A stretch of 64,000 bases of DNA from Erpobdella octoculata (lineage: Eukaryota; Annelida; Clitellata; Hirudinida; Erpobdellidae). The stretch's first letter is position 1. Every line of letters starts with the position of its first letter. This document shows, piece by piece, positions 1-27,700 of the stretch. Made by a program: the position numbers and the translations under genes. The stretch covers positions 12,684,947-12,748,946 of the forward strand of contig OZ022238.1 of assembly GCA_963978895.1 (NCBI GenBank), in the 5' to 3' direction. The notes under the pieces were generated by a model. It was not told the DNA's origin and did no database searches. It was given only the letters and a program-made list of their open reading frames with translations.

Positions 1-300
1 AAGAACTGAACTTGTGTTACTCTGAATGACACTGTTGTGTATTATGTTTATCAGCGTTATGTCAGTAACCCACACCTGTTGCCACAGAGACGAAAGAAAA
101 CACCTTGACCATATGTCAAGTTTAATGAATAATATTTGCACGGCTAAAATACAATATTCAATACAATCATTCTTTTTGAAGTGAAAATTATTAACATTTC
201 AAATTTGCAGCTTGCCAAGTTATTGTTATTATTTATGGAATGTAATGAGTAGTTCAGAAGTTATAGTTGTGTAACCGTATAGCTGTATAACGTCATACTA
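1..300. other. unannotated AT-rich spacer
   Basis: I see no coding region, RNA gene or repeat that I can name in this stretch. Confidence 0.4.
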
Positions 301-690
301 GTGCCGTTCAAACATTATTACCTGTTTTGTATTTACTGAAAGTGACATACTGTCACTTTGTCTACTAGGGGGCGCCTCTATTCAAAATAAACTATTAATT
401 CGGAAAGTTTGTTTCAGATTTCCTATAAATGATTCATTGTAAGTTTTGTTGTATCTCGTGCCGTTTTAGAGTTATTACTGATTTGTTATAAACTGAAAAA
501 TGGCGTCTTGCCATTTTGTCCGCTAGGAGGTGCCCGTGATCAAAACAAAATAAAAATTCTGAAAAGTGATTTCCAATTTCATATTAGTGTTTTATTGTAA
601 ATTTTGTTGTATTCCATACAATTAAAAAGATATTCCCGATATTCCATATTTTAGTAGTGCCGTAATGCCGTTTCGTCCGTAACCCAAATG
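301..690 (+). repeat. 157-bp tandem repeat, about 2.5 units, each with a CTCF-like motif
   Basis: Unit 1 starts at 301 and unit 2 at 458, both opening with GTGCCGTT. A third, partial and more diverged unit follows from about 618. Two units carry a motif resembling the bilaterian CTCF core: TCTACTAGGGGGCGCC near 361-376 and TCCGCTAGGAGGTGCC near 518-533. Both units share the tail GTAAGTTTTGTTGTAT / GTAAATTTTGTTGTAT. The repeat structure is seen directly; CTCF binding is only inferred from the motif. Confidence 0.6.
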
Positions 691-1464
691 AAGAAGAACG
701 CAAGGACATTTCAATCGTTTAAATCGAACGAGCGGTTCAGAAGATATAGGGATTCTAGGATCATGCCACGTATCGGAACACGTGGCGTGACGGCTATTTT
801 GGAAAAGGGCCGCCACGGTTGCCAGGAGGCAGCTACGTTTTGGCCCAATATCAAAATTTGTTCACGATAGGTAGGACTACCTCGGTGGAAAATTTGGTGC
901 TTTTAACCATAAATGCACAATAGGTTAGCTTACCTGCCCCACTATTAGGATCCATTTTTTAATATAGAATTTATCATGATTAGTTGTCTCAGAAATATTT
1001 CAAAGATGCTAAAAATAACCAACTTCGGAAATAAACAAGTTGTAAATTAATTAATTGATTACACGTTCCTGTGTATAATTAATATTACTTTTTGCAAGGA
1101 ACAGGGGATAATAAATCGTAATTAGAGCTTAAACTAATTTTTCACTTGTACTAAAACACATTCTAGAAGAGTTTGTGAAAGAGACAGTTACATTTACTTT
1201 TTGACGCTCAGATGCTCTGCGCGGGCGATGCTAGTTTATTTAATTGCACGTTTCAGTGTATATCTATAAAAACTACCTGTTGCAATGAGCAGGGGAGACT
1301 CGGACGTATTTAGGACTTTATTAATATATAACAAATTCTTCAGTTAGATTAAAACCACCTTTTAGTGTACTTTAGAAAATATTATTTTTGTCAAAAAAAT
1401 CGGTTTGTATCAGCTTGCAAATAGGTTGTAACTGCTAGTTGTTGTCAGCCTTAGAATGATTTTA
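691..1464. other. 3' flank of MS4A-like gene A, no gene seen
   Basis: Short ORFs here look spurious. On the minus strand a possible polyadenylation signal AATAAA lies at 1314-1319, about 150 bases beyond the stop codon of gene A. The same flank is partly shared with gene B near 12720-12860 (for example the GTTTGTATCAGCTTGCAAATA block), so part of it is probably the paralogous 3' UTR. Confidence 0.4.
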
Positions 1465-9961
<8,497 letters not shown>

Positions 9962-10193
9962 TATACTTTTTTAAGCCGTCAAACTTGATTTAGAACAAGA
10001 ATTATTTCTGAACGTCTGTGCAATAACGCACAAATTTTAAGCATAAAAAAATAAAATATGTTGAAACAGCTGCGTATTTCGTAGTTCAATAGTTCAATCG
10101 TGATTGGAGAGTATCGCTAATTAAATACCTTGTGCCTGGGTTTTCATTAGAAGGCTGTTGAGCTTGAGAGGTACGAGCTAGCAATGATTAGGA

Positions 10194-10207
10194 GCTTACC
10201 TGTTCCG
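10194..10207 (-). promoter_or_regulatory. putative donor of a non-coding 5' exon, gene A
   Basis: On the minus strand GGAACAG is followed by GTAAGC. The sequence AGGAGCTTACCT (plus strand) is kept at the same place in copy B (21073-21084) and in a relic at 40377-40388. Conservation plus a good donor suggest an upstream untranslated exon spliced to the ATG-containing exon. This is inference. Confidence 0.4.
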
Positions 10208-10620
10208 AAATAACATATCAATAAAAGTAATGAGATATTATTTATGCTTTAACTATTCTAGCCTTCTTTAAAAATTGGTTTTATAAAGGAATAACAAAAA
10301 CTAAGTCTTCTTTAAAAATAACTCAATAGTAAATTTATAACAATACTACGTAGCAATGGAAAATATAACACACAATTACACACATATTGCTTTAACGGCA
10401 CTTATCATCTGATGACACTAGCAACATCAAGAGTCTATTCCCTGAACGTTCTTCAGACTTTCTGGATATTATCATATTAATAAACACATTTTTGTAAAAT
10501 TTCAAGAACAACATTTTAAGTAATATGCGTTTTAGAAAAGTATATAAACTTGTACATCGTATTTTTATTAATACAGTGGGTGATCGGTTAACAAACATAA
10601 GCCGTTCCAAGACTGTGTTC

Positions 10621-11529
10621 GCTATCCGAATTGTTCGTTAATCAATTAATTCGTTCCGGAGACCCTTAAAAATAAAATTAAAAACAAATTATGTATAATT
10701 TCTTAGTAAGTTTATTAAGAAAAATAATACATAATTATATAGTCTTGTATATTATTCAGGCGTTTTAATTTTTTGTCTATGAGGTCTTAAAGAACATGCA
10801 TTATTACATGTTTAATTCCAGACTTCCTTTTAAAAGTTGCAAACCAGCCAGTAGTAGCCGTTTTAATTTAGTGTAGCATTTGTTAAATTATTGTTTCAAT
10901 AAATGAAACAAGAAACTTATAGCTACAATATTGTAGCTAAGTCAGATCCTAACACTAAAATTAGACCGGATGCACGTAAGAGAAATAAAACAAAGCAACA
11001 TTTTCCATCCTAGCGGATGATTGCTACATTATTAGTATGGAAATATATTATATCTGTGTCAGGTTATCAAATAAAATGATTTAACTTTGTGTAACAATTG
11101 TTAAATTGTTGTTTTATTAGGTAAGAAAAGTTCGAAAAGCCGGGGTAGAAGTTTGTCATATATAAAGAGAAGCGGACAAAATTGGAAATGGCCGGAGCCT
11201 GAAGAGAGAGCTGTTTATTAAGAGACCGAGATTTGTGCTCTCAAGCAAATTTCTATGATGGGACTACTCATTTCCTGAGCTGCAGAACCTTGATAATTAC
11301 TGAAGAATTCAATTGATTATGTTATTCCATGTTCCGTTCTATTGATTTATAAATGTGTTGCAACTCATTTTTTCATGTTTAATAATTACTAAAAAAAATC
11401 AAAATTAGTTATAAACATGAATCCAATGTTTTTGTATAGTAGTTAGCAATGTGAATTTAGATGAAATAATAATTAAAATTTTGCTCGATATGTTTGGGGA
11501 CTCTAAACGGTGCCAAAACAAGCTAAATT
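10621..11529. other. spacer between gene A and a LINE relic
   Basis: No gene recognised. Two related stretches near 10865-10925 and 11085-11145 (both with GTTAAATT and TTGTT after a GTGTA run) hint at a diverged tandem duplication. Confidence 0.3.
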
Positions 11530-12240
11530 AATTCGGTAAAGAATGTATCTCAACAAAAACTGAGTCTGTTGATTACATGCTTATAACCTCAGGAGGACAT
11601 ACTTATAACATTCCAGTGGTCAGTTCAATAACGGACCTTGGAGTAATTGTTAATTTCCAATTGAGTTTCAGAGAACACATTTTGACAAAAACAAAGAAAA
11701 CTGGCATGTTGTTGGAATAATTGCACAAAATTTTATACATTTATCTGAAGAAGCTTTTGTTTGTTTCTATAAGTCTCTTGTGCGATCTCAATTGGAGTAT
11801 GCTGTACAGGTTTGGAGCCCGTACCGATTGGGACTGATTGCAGAGATCGAGAGAATTCAGAGACGAGCCACAAAACTGGTCAGATCTTGTAAGTATTTAA
11901 GCTACGTGGACAGGTTGAAGAAATTGAAGCTTCCATTGTTGGCTTATCGTAGAATTAGCGATCCTGTACGTCATGATTATTCATGGCGTTCAGGATCACG
12001 AGAGAATGCTTTTTGAACTGCAATTGTCCTGCACTAATGCCATGTCCAGACCAAAGGACAAGAGGTCATTCTTGGAAACTTGTCACAGGGATAAATCACA
12101 GGGATTGTCGAAAACATTTTTTTTCAATAGAGTGGTAAGATATTGAAACAATTTTTCAAAAGACGTGGTTGAAGCTCCCAATTTAGCTACTTTTAAGGTG
12201 ATTTTTTTAAGGTGATGGATGATTTTTTTGATCAAAAAAA
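11530..12240 (+). mobile_element. CR1/Jockey-like LINE relic, C-terminal part
   Basis: The readable part at 11780-12016 has SQLEYAVQVWSPYRLG and IERIQRRATKLV, matching the region after the polymerase palm in CR1/Jockey-type ORF2 proteins (compare PLLEYCSSVWNPHHRH and LERVQRRFTR in the copy at 46.4-47.2 kb). Stops and frame breaks lie on both sides. No endonuclease or palm motif is left. Confidence 0.6.
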
Positions 12241-12860
12241 TATGCATTAAAGTGGATTTTGTACTTTTATTTATTAATTTTTGGCCTTTTTTGCCTTGCG
12301 TACTTTTTTATTAATTTTGAAATTGCCGTTTTCAGTTGCTGGCGAGTTTGCCCGTACCAAGATTTGTAATAATAAAAAAACACATAATATATATAAAAAA
12401 AACTTTTTAAATAAAACTGCTAGTAGGTTTAATTTTTTTCTGGACAGACTTAAAGTCACCCCAACCAGCGGGGTGAATTTGGTCCATCTTTTAAGCGCGT
12501 ACAAATAAATTTAAAAAAAATTAAATTTTCGTTGAGTCAGAGTCATACTGTGCACATCTCAATAGCATGGTTGCTCATACAAATGTAATTTGTACTTTAA
12601 AATAGAGGTTGAATAATGTGTAAACTGGGTCGAAATTCCCCCGTTTTACGGTATACTAAAACCACCTTCTAGAATCGTTTGTACTTTTCAAGATATTATG
12701 TCAGCTTGCAAATAAATTGTAACTGTTAGTTGTTGTAATTTTTCAATTAAATTAAAACCACATTTTAGTGTACTTTAGAGAATATAATTTAAAAAACGGT
12801 TTGTATCAGCTTGCAAATAAGTTATAACTGTTTGTTATTGTCAGCTTTAGAATGATTTTA
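12241..12860. other. 3' flank of gene B
   Basis: No separate gene. From about 12700 the sequence repeats parts of the last-exon flank of gene A (TCAGCTTGCAAATAAATTGTAACTG appears twice, near 12702 and 12807, a local duplication of 3' UTR sequence). Confidence 0.4.
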
Positions 12861-20873
<8,013 letters not shown>

Positions 20874-21440
20874 TATATTTTTAAGTATTTAAACTTGATT
20901 TGAAACAGAAAATATGTCTGAACCATAAAAATTAAAATAGGATGTAACAGTTGCGTAAGTCGCAGTTCGATAGTTTAGCCGTGAATGGGGAGTATATGTT
21001 ATTTAAATACCTTGTCACTGGGTTTTCATTATAAAGCTGTTGAGCTTAAGAGATACAAGCTATCAATCAGTAGGAGCTTACCTGTATTGCAATAACACAT
21101 CAATAAAAGAAATCAGATGTTATTTATGTTTTAATTATTCTAGCCTTCTTTAGAAATAATTTTTATAAATAAATAATAAAAACTAAGTATTCTTTTAAAA
21201 TAACTCAATTTTTAATTTTAAAAAACTACGTAGCAATGGAAAAAATAAAACACAATTACACACATACTGCTTTAACGGCACTTATCATCTGATGAAACTA
21301 GCAACATCAAAAGAATCTATTTCCTGAACGTTCTTCGTACTTTCTTTCTGATTATTGTCACATTAATAAACATTTTTTTGTAAAATTTCAAGAACAACGT
21401 TTTTAAGTAACATGCGTTTTAAAAAAATATATAAATTTGT

Positions 21441-22265
21441 GTATAATAACTAAATCACGTGTTAATTTATCAAAACATGTTCTTTTTTTTGGTCTGTGAC
21501 AGGATTTGATTAAAGTTTCCACAATTATTAAGTCTATTGTTTTTTCTCCAAATAGTTCGGCAATTTATAAACAGGAACAGGCTTAAAAAGGCCCAAAGCT
21601 ATAAAGACTTAAATTGTAATGAATTACTTTTCATATGAATTTCCTGAAATGAGTTACTGACTAGACTTTTTTCGACCATGCTGATTAGAGAACCTACTGT
21701 GCGGGACAAGTTTTTGACGCCCATCAGCAACACCGCCCAGCCCGTTTTATGGGCCCGAAATTTTCATAGTTGTCACAAAATCTCTGCCTGGCTCATTTGT
21801 ATATTCTATTTTTTCATTTTGCTGCCACAGTCACGTAATCTAAACATGAGAGAAAGACTAGCAGACAATAATTGTGTCAAGAGGTAGGTAGGTACCACAT
21901 TAGCGTTATTTAAATTTTCATAAAACTAAGTCTCCAAAAACTAGTGCAATCAAAATAATAATTTAAATTGTTATTAAAATATTATTATTACATTTAAAAA
22001 GCATTTTACATTTTACTGACAACAGTCCACTTTATATAAAAATCAGGCCAGGCAAGTCAACTAACCCCTGACCCACCGCTAGACCCGCTTGTGTTATTAT
22101 TGCATTTTGCAAAGAACAGAAAGGATCGAACGTTTTTAGGATTTAAACTGATTTTTCAATCATACAAAAATTCCATTATAGAATGGTTTGTACTTTTAAA
22201 AATATTTTTGTCATCTTGCAAATAAATTGTAACTGTTTGTTATTGTCAGCTTTATAATTATTTTA
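21441..22265. other. spacer; 3' flank of relic C near its end
   Basis: No gene recognised up to about 22140. From about 22180 the sequence resembles the 3' flanks of genes A and B (TTGCAAATAAATTGTAACTG). Confidence 0.35.
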
Positions 22266-22462
22266 TCAATATTTTTTTTTATTATTTCCAACAAAGTTCT
22301 TCTTGTAAACCGGTGGCACACCTGCGGCACCGTATGATGGTTGAAATCCAGGAAGGGCATCTTGTATTTGCTGCTGAGGAAAATTCTGGGGCGGGGCAGT
22401 CGGATTGGTATTAGGATAACCTGGATTGCCTCCTGGAGGATCATATTGAGGAATGAAATAAG
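22266..22462 (-). pseudogene. MS4A-like copy C: isolated last exon
   Basis: This 197-nt exon has exactly the length of exon 6 in A, B and D and is open to a TGA. It encodes NPGYPNTNPTAPPQNFPQQQ and a tail with PPVY in place of PPAY, then a more basic end (KKNFVGNNKKKY). The acceptor CAG is intact. Just upstream in gene direction, at about 22490, a Gypsy fragment interrupts; no exons 1-5 follow before 40 kb, where a relic of the 5' untranslated exon is seen (40350-40430). The gene is therefore broken. Confidence 0.75.
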
Positions 22463-22489
22463 CTGAAATGTTATTAAATAAAATTTCAT

Positions 22490-24183
22490 AAACAATGGAA
22501 ACAATGGATAATTTAACTTCAGGGTTAAAAGGTTGTGCGGCTTACCTGGACGATGTAACTGTGACCGGCACAACATTGGAAGAACACAATATGAATGTTT
22601 TTGAACTATTCAAACGGATTTCAGATTTTGGATTTAGAGTCAAGATGGACAAGTGCTCTTTTGTCAAGAAAGAGATTACATTTCTAGGTCATATTATCAG
22701 CAAAGAAAGCCAAAAACCAGACCCAGGAAAAATAACAGCAATTGTAGAAATGCCCCCACCAAAAGACAGAAAACAGTTAAAATCGTTTTTAGGTATGGTT
22801 AGTTACTATTCTGTTTTTGTACCAAAGATGAGACAAATGAGAGGCCCGCTAGATGAATTGGTAAAAATGAGAAGTTTGAATGGTTAAGAGTACACCAGGA
22901 ATCTTTCACAAATCTTAAGAAGGTGTTACAATCAAATTTATTGCTGATGCATTATGATCCCAAAAGAGACATCGTAATAGCTGCTGATGCATGTGAATAC
23001 GGAATTTGAGCAGTGATTTCATACCGATTTCTTAATGAAACAGAAAAAGCAGTCGCTCATGCAGGCCGTGGGATGACCTAAACAGAAAAAAAATTATGGC
23101 CAAATAGAAAAAGAAACTTTAGCCCAAGTTTTTGCGGTAAGAAAATTCCATAGATTTGTTTATGGAAGGCGGTTTACGTTATTGATCGATCACAAGCCTC
23201 TCTTGTCAGTATTTGGTTCAAAAAAAGGAATATCTGCACACGCTGCAAACAGGCTACAGAGTTGGGAACTGATATTCTTAGCTTATGATTTTGAGATCGA
23301 ATATCGACGAACAGCAAATTTTGGTCAAGCTGATGCGTTATCAAGATTCATTGATTCCAAAAAAACAACAGGAAATGAGGATTTGATAATAGCAGGTGTA
23401 AACGAAGACATCACAATGATACAAGTGGATACAATGATACAATTACCTGTTAGTAAGAAAGATATTCAAATCATGACAGAAGAAGACTCTGAACTCAGAG
23501 AGTTAAGTGAGATCATTAAAAAGGGATTTTGGTCATAAGTTAAACCTGGATCAAACTGGAATGCATTCCAAAGTAAAGCAACTGATTTGACTTTACATGA
23601 TGGCATTCTATTTATGGGTGTAAAAGCAGTAATTCTAAAAAAAACTGCAACATTGAGGATGCTACATCAGGGTTATCCAGGAATTATGAGAATAAAAATG
23701 CTGGCCATACAGTCAATTAATTGGCATGGAATCGATAGAGATATTGAAAGTATGGTGAAAAGCTGTAATACATGTCAAAAAGCAGTTAAAATGCCTATAA
23801 AAAACACGTTGTCACCATGGCCTGAACCATCACAGGCCTGGGAGAAAATTCACATTGATTTTGCGGGACCAGTGGAGAATTCAATGTTTCTGGTTGTTGT
23901 GGACGCATATTCAAAATGGCCAGAAATAATACAAATGAGTGCGGCTACTTTAACAACGACAATTCGCGAGCTGAACAGAATGTTTGCTCGGTACTGATTT
24001 CCCAAGACATTGGTATCAGATTACGGAACACAGTCTACTTCTATGGAATTTGAAAGGTTTTGTCAGTCAAAATTTATCAGTCATATCCGAATACCTCCCT
24101 TTCATCCACAAAGTAATGGTCAAGCAGAAAGATTTGTTGATAGTTTCAAAAAAACCATACAAAAGCTAAAAGGTGGAAGAATT
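22490..24183 (+). mobile_element. Gypsy-type LTR retrotransposon, partial pol (RT, RNase H, integrase)
   Basis: Read on the plus strand with frameshifts: the end of the reverse transcriptase with the catalytic YLDD (22543), GHIIS and the LGMVSYY region; RNase H with LLIDHKPL (about 23182) and ADALSRF (about 23330); the integrase HHCC-like part ending CNTCQK (about 23768); and the integrase core with HIDFAGP, DAYSKWPE, SDYGTQ and HPQSNGQAERFV (to about 24140). A frameshift near 22875, TGA codons near 23008 and 23996 and other breaks make it inactive. The 5' part (gag, protease, start of RT) and both LTRs are missing. The frame continues after a foldback insertion at 25592. Confidence 0.85.
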
Positions 24184-24480
24184 GATTCTAGGACTGTTCA
24201 TCAAAGGACGATTCATCAAAGGACTGTTCATCAAGGACTATTCATCAAGGGACTATTCATCAAAGGACTATTCACCAAAGGACTATTCATCAAGAGGACG
24301 GTTCATCATACGGACTGTTCATCTAATGTCTATTCATCCAGCGGACTATTCATCAAAAAAGTTAATAAAATTGTTTAAGATGTTATTTTCAACCAAAATA
24401 TGTTACCAAAATGTAAGGTAATCTATATCAAGTTTACAGTGCTACTCTGCTTGCATCGAAATACTTTATTCTTTATAATA

Positions 24481-24640
24481 GAACTAGCGAGGTACCTTGC
24501 GTTGCCCGGGATTTTTAGAGGTTTTTCGGTCGTTTTTCTCTCTCGCTCCCGTTTCCTTCCCCGCTTGCTCTCACGCTCCCGGTCACTCTCTCTTCCCGCT
24601 TGTCTCCCGCTTCCACTCCCGGTCACAGCACCAGAAAAAC
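24481..24640. mobile_element. Helitron/HINE-like fragment
   Basis: It starts ACTAGCGAGGTACCTTGCG followed by TTGCCCGGG and the CT-rich core seen at 3.1, 3.4 and 7.5 kb (CGCTCCCGTTTCCTTCCCCG). No clear 3' end is seen. It lies between the arms of the foldback element. Confidence 0.5.
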
Positions 24641-25414
24641 TAAATTTGACTGTTTTTGTAAACCATATAAACACCATATAAACACCAAAGGCCACAAACA
24701 CGTCAAAGCATCACACTTTTGCCTCGAGCATTCAGCAAGTTTGTAGAAGACATGGTTGTAATAAACAACAATTTTATTCGTCACATAAAACAACTGGACA
24801 AGAAATAACGTCAAGATCTTAAGATCAAACGATCAAAAGACAATTGAATAATAAGTTTAAAAAACTGCTTTCAACTGTTTGTACAAACTGTAAGTATATA
24901 CACACTCAAACACTCAAACAGCCAGATACCATACACCTCAAAACATCACTAACACCCGGTATAACCACTTCTGCCACACTTCAAAGAGACGAACACGCTC
25001 GCTTTAGCGAGGTCAGGAAAGGTCATTTCAAAAAGACGCTTACGCTTGTCCGGATCGTCGATAAATCAACCAGACTAGGATTTCAAGCAAAATTCAAATA
25101 AAAACTAAATACATTGGAACTTATTTAATTGATATGAAAAAACTTATCTTGTTTTTTTTAATAAAAGTTGCGGTAGCGAATAGCGCTGAGAACAGCTAAA
25201 AATGTTGCGGCGCTGTCATCAACGATCTTGTTAGCCAATAGTACCGCTCTTAACAACCCTGGTTGCCATCACTATTTTTTTAAAATTACTGATATGCTTG
25301 AAATTTATTTTATCAAAGATGAAGAAGTCTGAACTGTCTTTTAAAAATACATCAAATTACTTTACGCTGAAAATATCTTGGGTATATATTGAAAAAGGTT
25401 GCTGAGTGGCTTTA
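24641..25414. other. core of the foldback element, no recognised gene
   Basis: A plus-strand ORF at 24844-25101 (85 codons, start ATG at about 24848 region) has no motif that I recognise. I see nothing else. Confidence 0.3.
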
Positions 25415-25591
25415 AAATTTGATGAATAGTCCTCTTGATGAATAGTCTTTAGATGAACAGTCCTTATGATGAACCGTTCTCTTGATGAATAGTCCTTTGA
25501 TGAATAGTCTCTTGATGAATAGTCCCTTGATGAATAGTCCTTGATGAACAGTCCCTTGATGAATCGTCCTTTGATGAAAAGTCCGCATACC

Positions 25592-25915
25592 AAAGAATTA
25601 CCGAGAAATTAGTGCAAAATTTTTTTTTTATAGATCTACACCATGCCCATCTAGTCCACATCAAAAATCTCCCGCAGTAAATGTTTTGGGGAGACAAATT
25701 AGAACACCTTTATCAGACTTACAACTAAGTACTAAAAAGACGAAAAGTATTTAGAAAAATAATCTTGCATGAAGAGACAGTTCGACAAAAGAAATGGGGC
25801 AAAACAGAGAGTCTTTAAAGAACAAGATGCGGTGTACGCTAGAGATTATAAAAATCCAAACCATCCCAGATCGATACCAGGGATGATATTGAAAAGAAGT
25901 GTATATGTATAAATA
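25592..25915 (+). mobile_element. Gypsy element, continuation (integrase C-terminal part)
   Basis: YRSTPCPSSPHQKSPA (about 25631) is the conserved segment that follows the integrase core in this Gypsy group. RNGAKQRVFKEQDAVYARDY and IPGMILKR near 25786-25895, in another frame, match the C-terminal chromatin-side domain. Stops (25750, 25770) and a frameshift separate them. No LTR follows before (TA)n at about 25912. Confidence 0.75.
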
Positions 25916-25959
25916 TATATATATATATATATCTTTAAGTTTTGTCCTATTTTCTTTTT

Positions 25960-27700
25960 AATTACTTCATAAAACAAAGCAGATGTAATTTCATGAAATA
26001 CAATGAATTCCGAATAAATTCCCTACCTGTATGGATGACAAAAAAATCAGTTGGAAGAGCGAAGCTACATTTCTCGGTATAATATTTTACTCAAAATTAA
26101 CCTGGAAAAAACACATTGATAAGATCGTTGATCGTTGCAAAAAAAGATTAAATATCATGCGATGCCTAACAGGACAAAGCTGGGGATGCGGCAAAGAAAC
26201 ACTGATGCTTTTCTACCGATGCGCCATACGGTCAGTGATGGAGTTTGGCTGCGAAGCATTTGACAGTGCATCAGAATCTCAAAATCAAAGACTCGAGAAA
26301 ATCCAATATAGTGCCTTAAAAACAGCTTGCGGGGCAATGGTTGGAACCAGTTTGGTCGCTCTACAAATAGAATGCGGAGATCCTCCACTCGATATACGAC
26401 GAAAGATGTTAATTACAAACCTTGCCACTAAAACCAAGATTATTCCAAACCATCCGACAAAAGACGTCTTTGTACCTCCCAGAGGACAAGAAGGGGTTAA
26501 ATGGCGATGGTTCTTTCACAGAAAAGTGAAAGAAGCTGAACATCCAGCAGCCAAAAGAACAGCGGCATTGAACAAAATAGTTGACAAATTCAACAAATTG
26601 ACAATTCAACTCCTTCTCTAACTCCACCATGGAAACTTATTCCACCTCTTTTTAACGAAGGGCTGGTGGGGTTAAAAAAGGATGATCCGTTAATTGTCCA
26701 AAGAGCTAAGGAACTGATTGCTACATATACAGATTCGACACATATTTACACAGATGCATCTAAGATAGACAATGTAGCAGCTGTGGGCATTTATATCCCG
26801 GAAAAAGATATGAAAATAGCTAAGAGAGTCACGAATGACGTTAGTATTTATACGGCTGAGCTAACAGCTATAAAATGCGGCTTGGAGTGGATGGCACAAC
26901 CAGACGGTCAACATAAAATAGCCCTATTTACGGATTCATATAGCTCTATGATATCATTAAAAAATTCCGCAAATGCTCAAAAATCTGCTCTTGTGGAATC
27001 AGTCCTAACACTAGCATCCAACCTCTCAAAAGAAGGGAAAACAATTACCCTGATTTGGGTACCAGGCACGTGGGCATACGTGGAAATGAAATGGCAGACT
27101 GCCTTGCCAAAGAAGCTACCAAACATCCCGAAATAGAGATTGAGATTATGCCAGAGATATTTTATATAAAAAGAACAATACGCAGAAAGCTTTTGAACGA
27201 ATGGCAGACCAGATGGGACTCTGCTCAAGAAAGTCGACACTACTGGTCTCTCGAAAAAAAAGTCTCAAATAAAATTAAATTCAAGACAACAAACAGAAAA
27301 AAGGAAGTCATCATTTCCCGACTCCGACTTGGAAAGTGTCGGCTGAAACAAAATTTGAAGAGAATGAATATTCATGAGACAGGTTTGTGCGAAACCTGCG
27401 GAACAGAGGAAACAATCAAGCACTGGTTGCTGCACTGCAAAGAAACGACACAACTAGGAATGGAACTTGGGAACTTTTGTAAAAGGATCCAAAAACCAAC
27501 TACACTTCAAACCATACTGAACTCGGAAATATGCCACGACATCATCTATAAATGGATACAAAATAATCCTAAAGAACTGTAAATGTAGAGAAAAATTATT
27601 TAGTGTAAATAAGTATTTTTTTGTTCATTTTGATTTTGTTTTCGCGTCTTAAAACACATGGTGTAAAAGACTATAAACAATAATAATAAAAAAAAAAAGA
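25960..27700 (+). mobile_element. I-type LINE with RNase H domain, copy 1 (3' part)
   Basis: From about 26000 the thumb of the reverse transcriptase is readable (FLGIIFYSKLTWKKHIDKI). A 1-base frameshift at about 26620 leads into a ribonuclease H domain with the expected acidic residues: TDASKID (D), AELTAIKCGLEW (E), FTDSYSSM (D) and GIRGNEMADCLA (H/D end). After it come a Cys-rich motif (CETCGTEETIKHWLLHC) and a stop at 27580. A frame change at about 27060 breaks the RNase H just before its last motif. The 3' UTR ends ACAATAATAATAAAAAAAAAAA at about 27699. An RNase H after the RT defines the I superclade among LINEs. Confidence 0.85.

Larger units (their letters stand above)
24184..25591. 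mobile_element. foldback-like element with minisatellite arms, inserted in the Gypsy integrase
   Basis: Left arm 24188-24357 and right arm 25415-25585 are reverse complements. Each consists of about 11 units of a 14-15-base repeat (GGACTATTCATCAAA and variants). Variant units come in the same order in both arms (for example GACGGTTCATCATA, then GGACTGTTCATCTAA), so the arms are true inverted copies, not two independent arrays. Flanks GAAGAATT (24176-24183) and AAAGAATT (25592-25599) may be an 8-bp target duplication with one change. The Gypsy reading resumes after it. It encloses a HINE-like piece. Confidence 0.75.

Noticed and set aside
24844..25101. 85-codon ORF in the foldback core
   Set aside because: No recognised motif, no homolog elsewhere in the window and no regulatory context; could be chance.
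24173..25697. ORFs with DYSSKDYSS or RTIHQ-type repeats
   Set aside because: Translations of the 14-15-base repeat in the foldback arms; all frames are open in the same way.
22490..25915. Functional retroviral-type element
   Set aside because: No LTRs, no gag or protease, many frame breaks and a large insertion; it is a relic.
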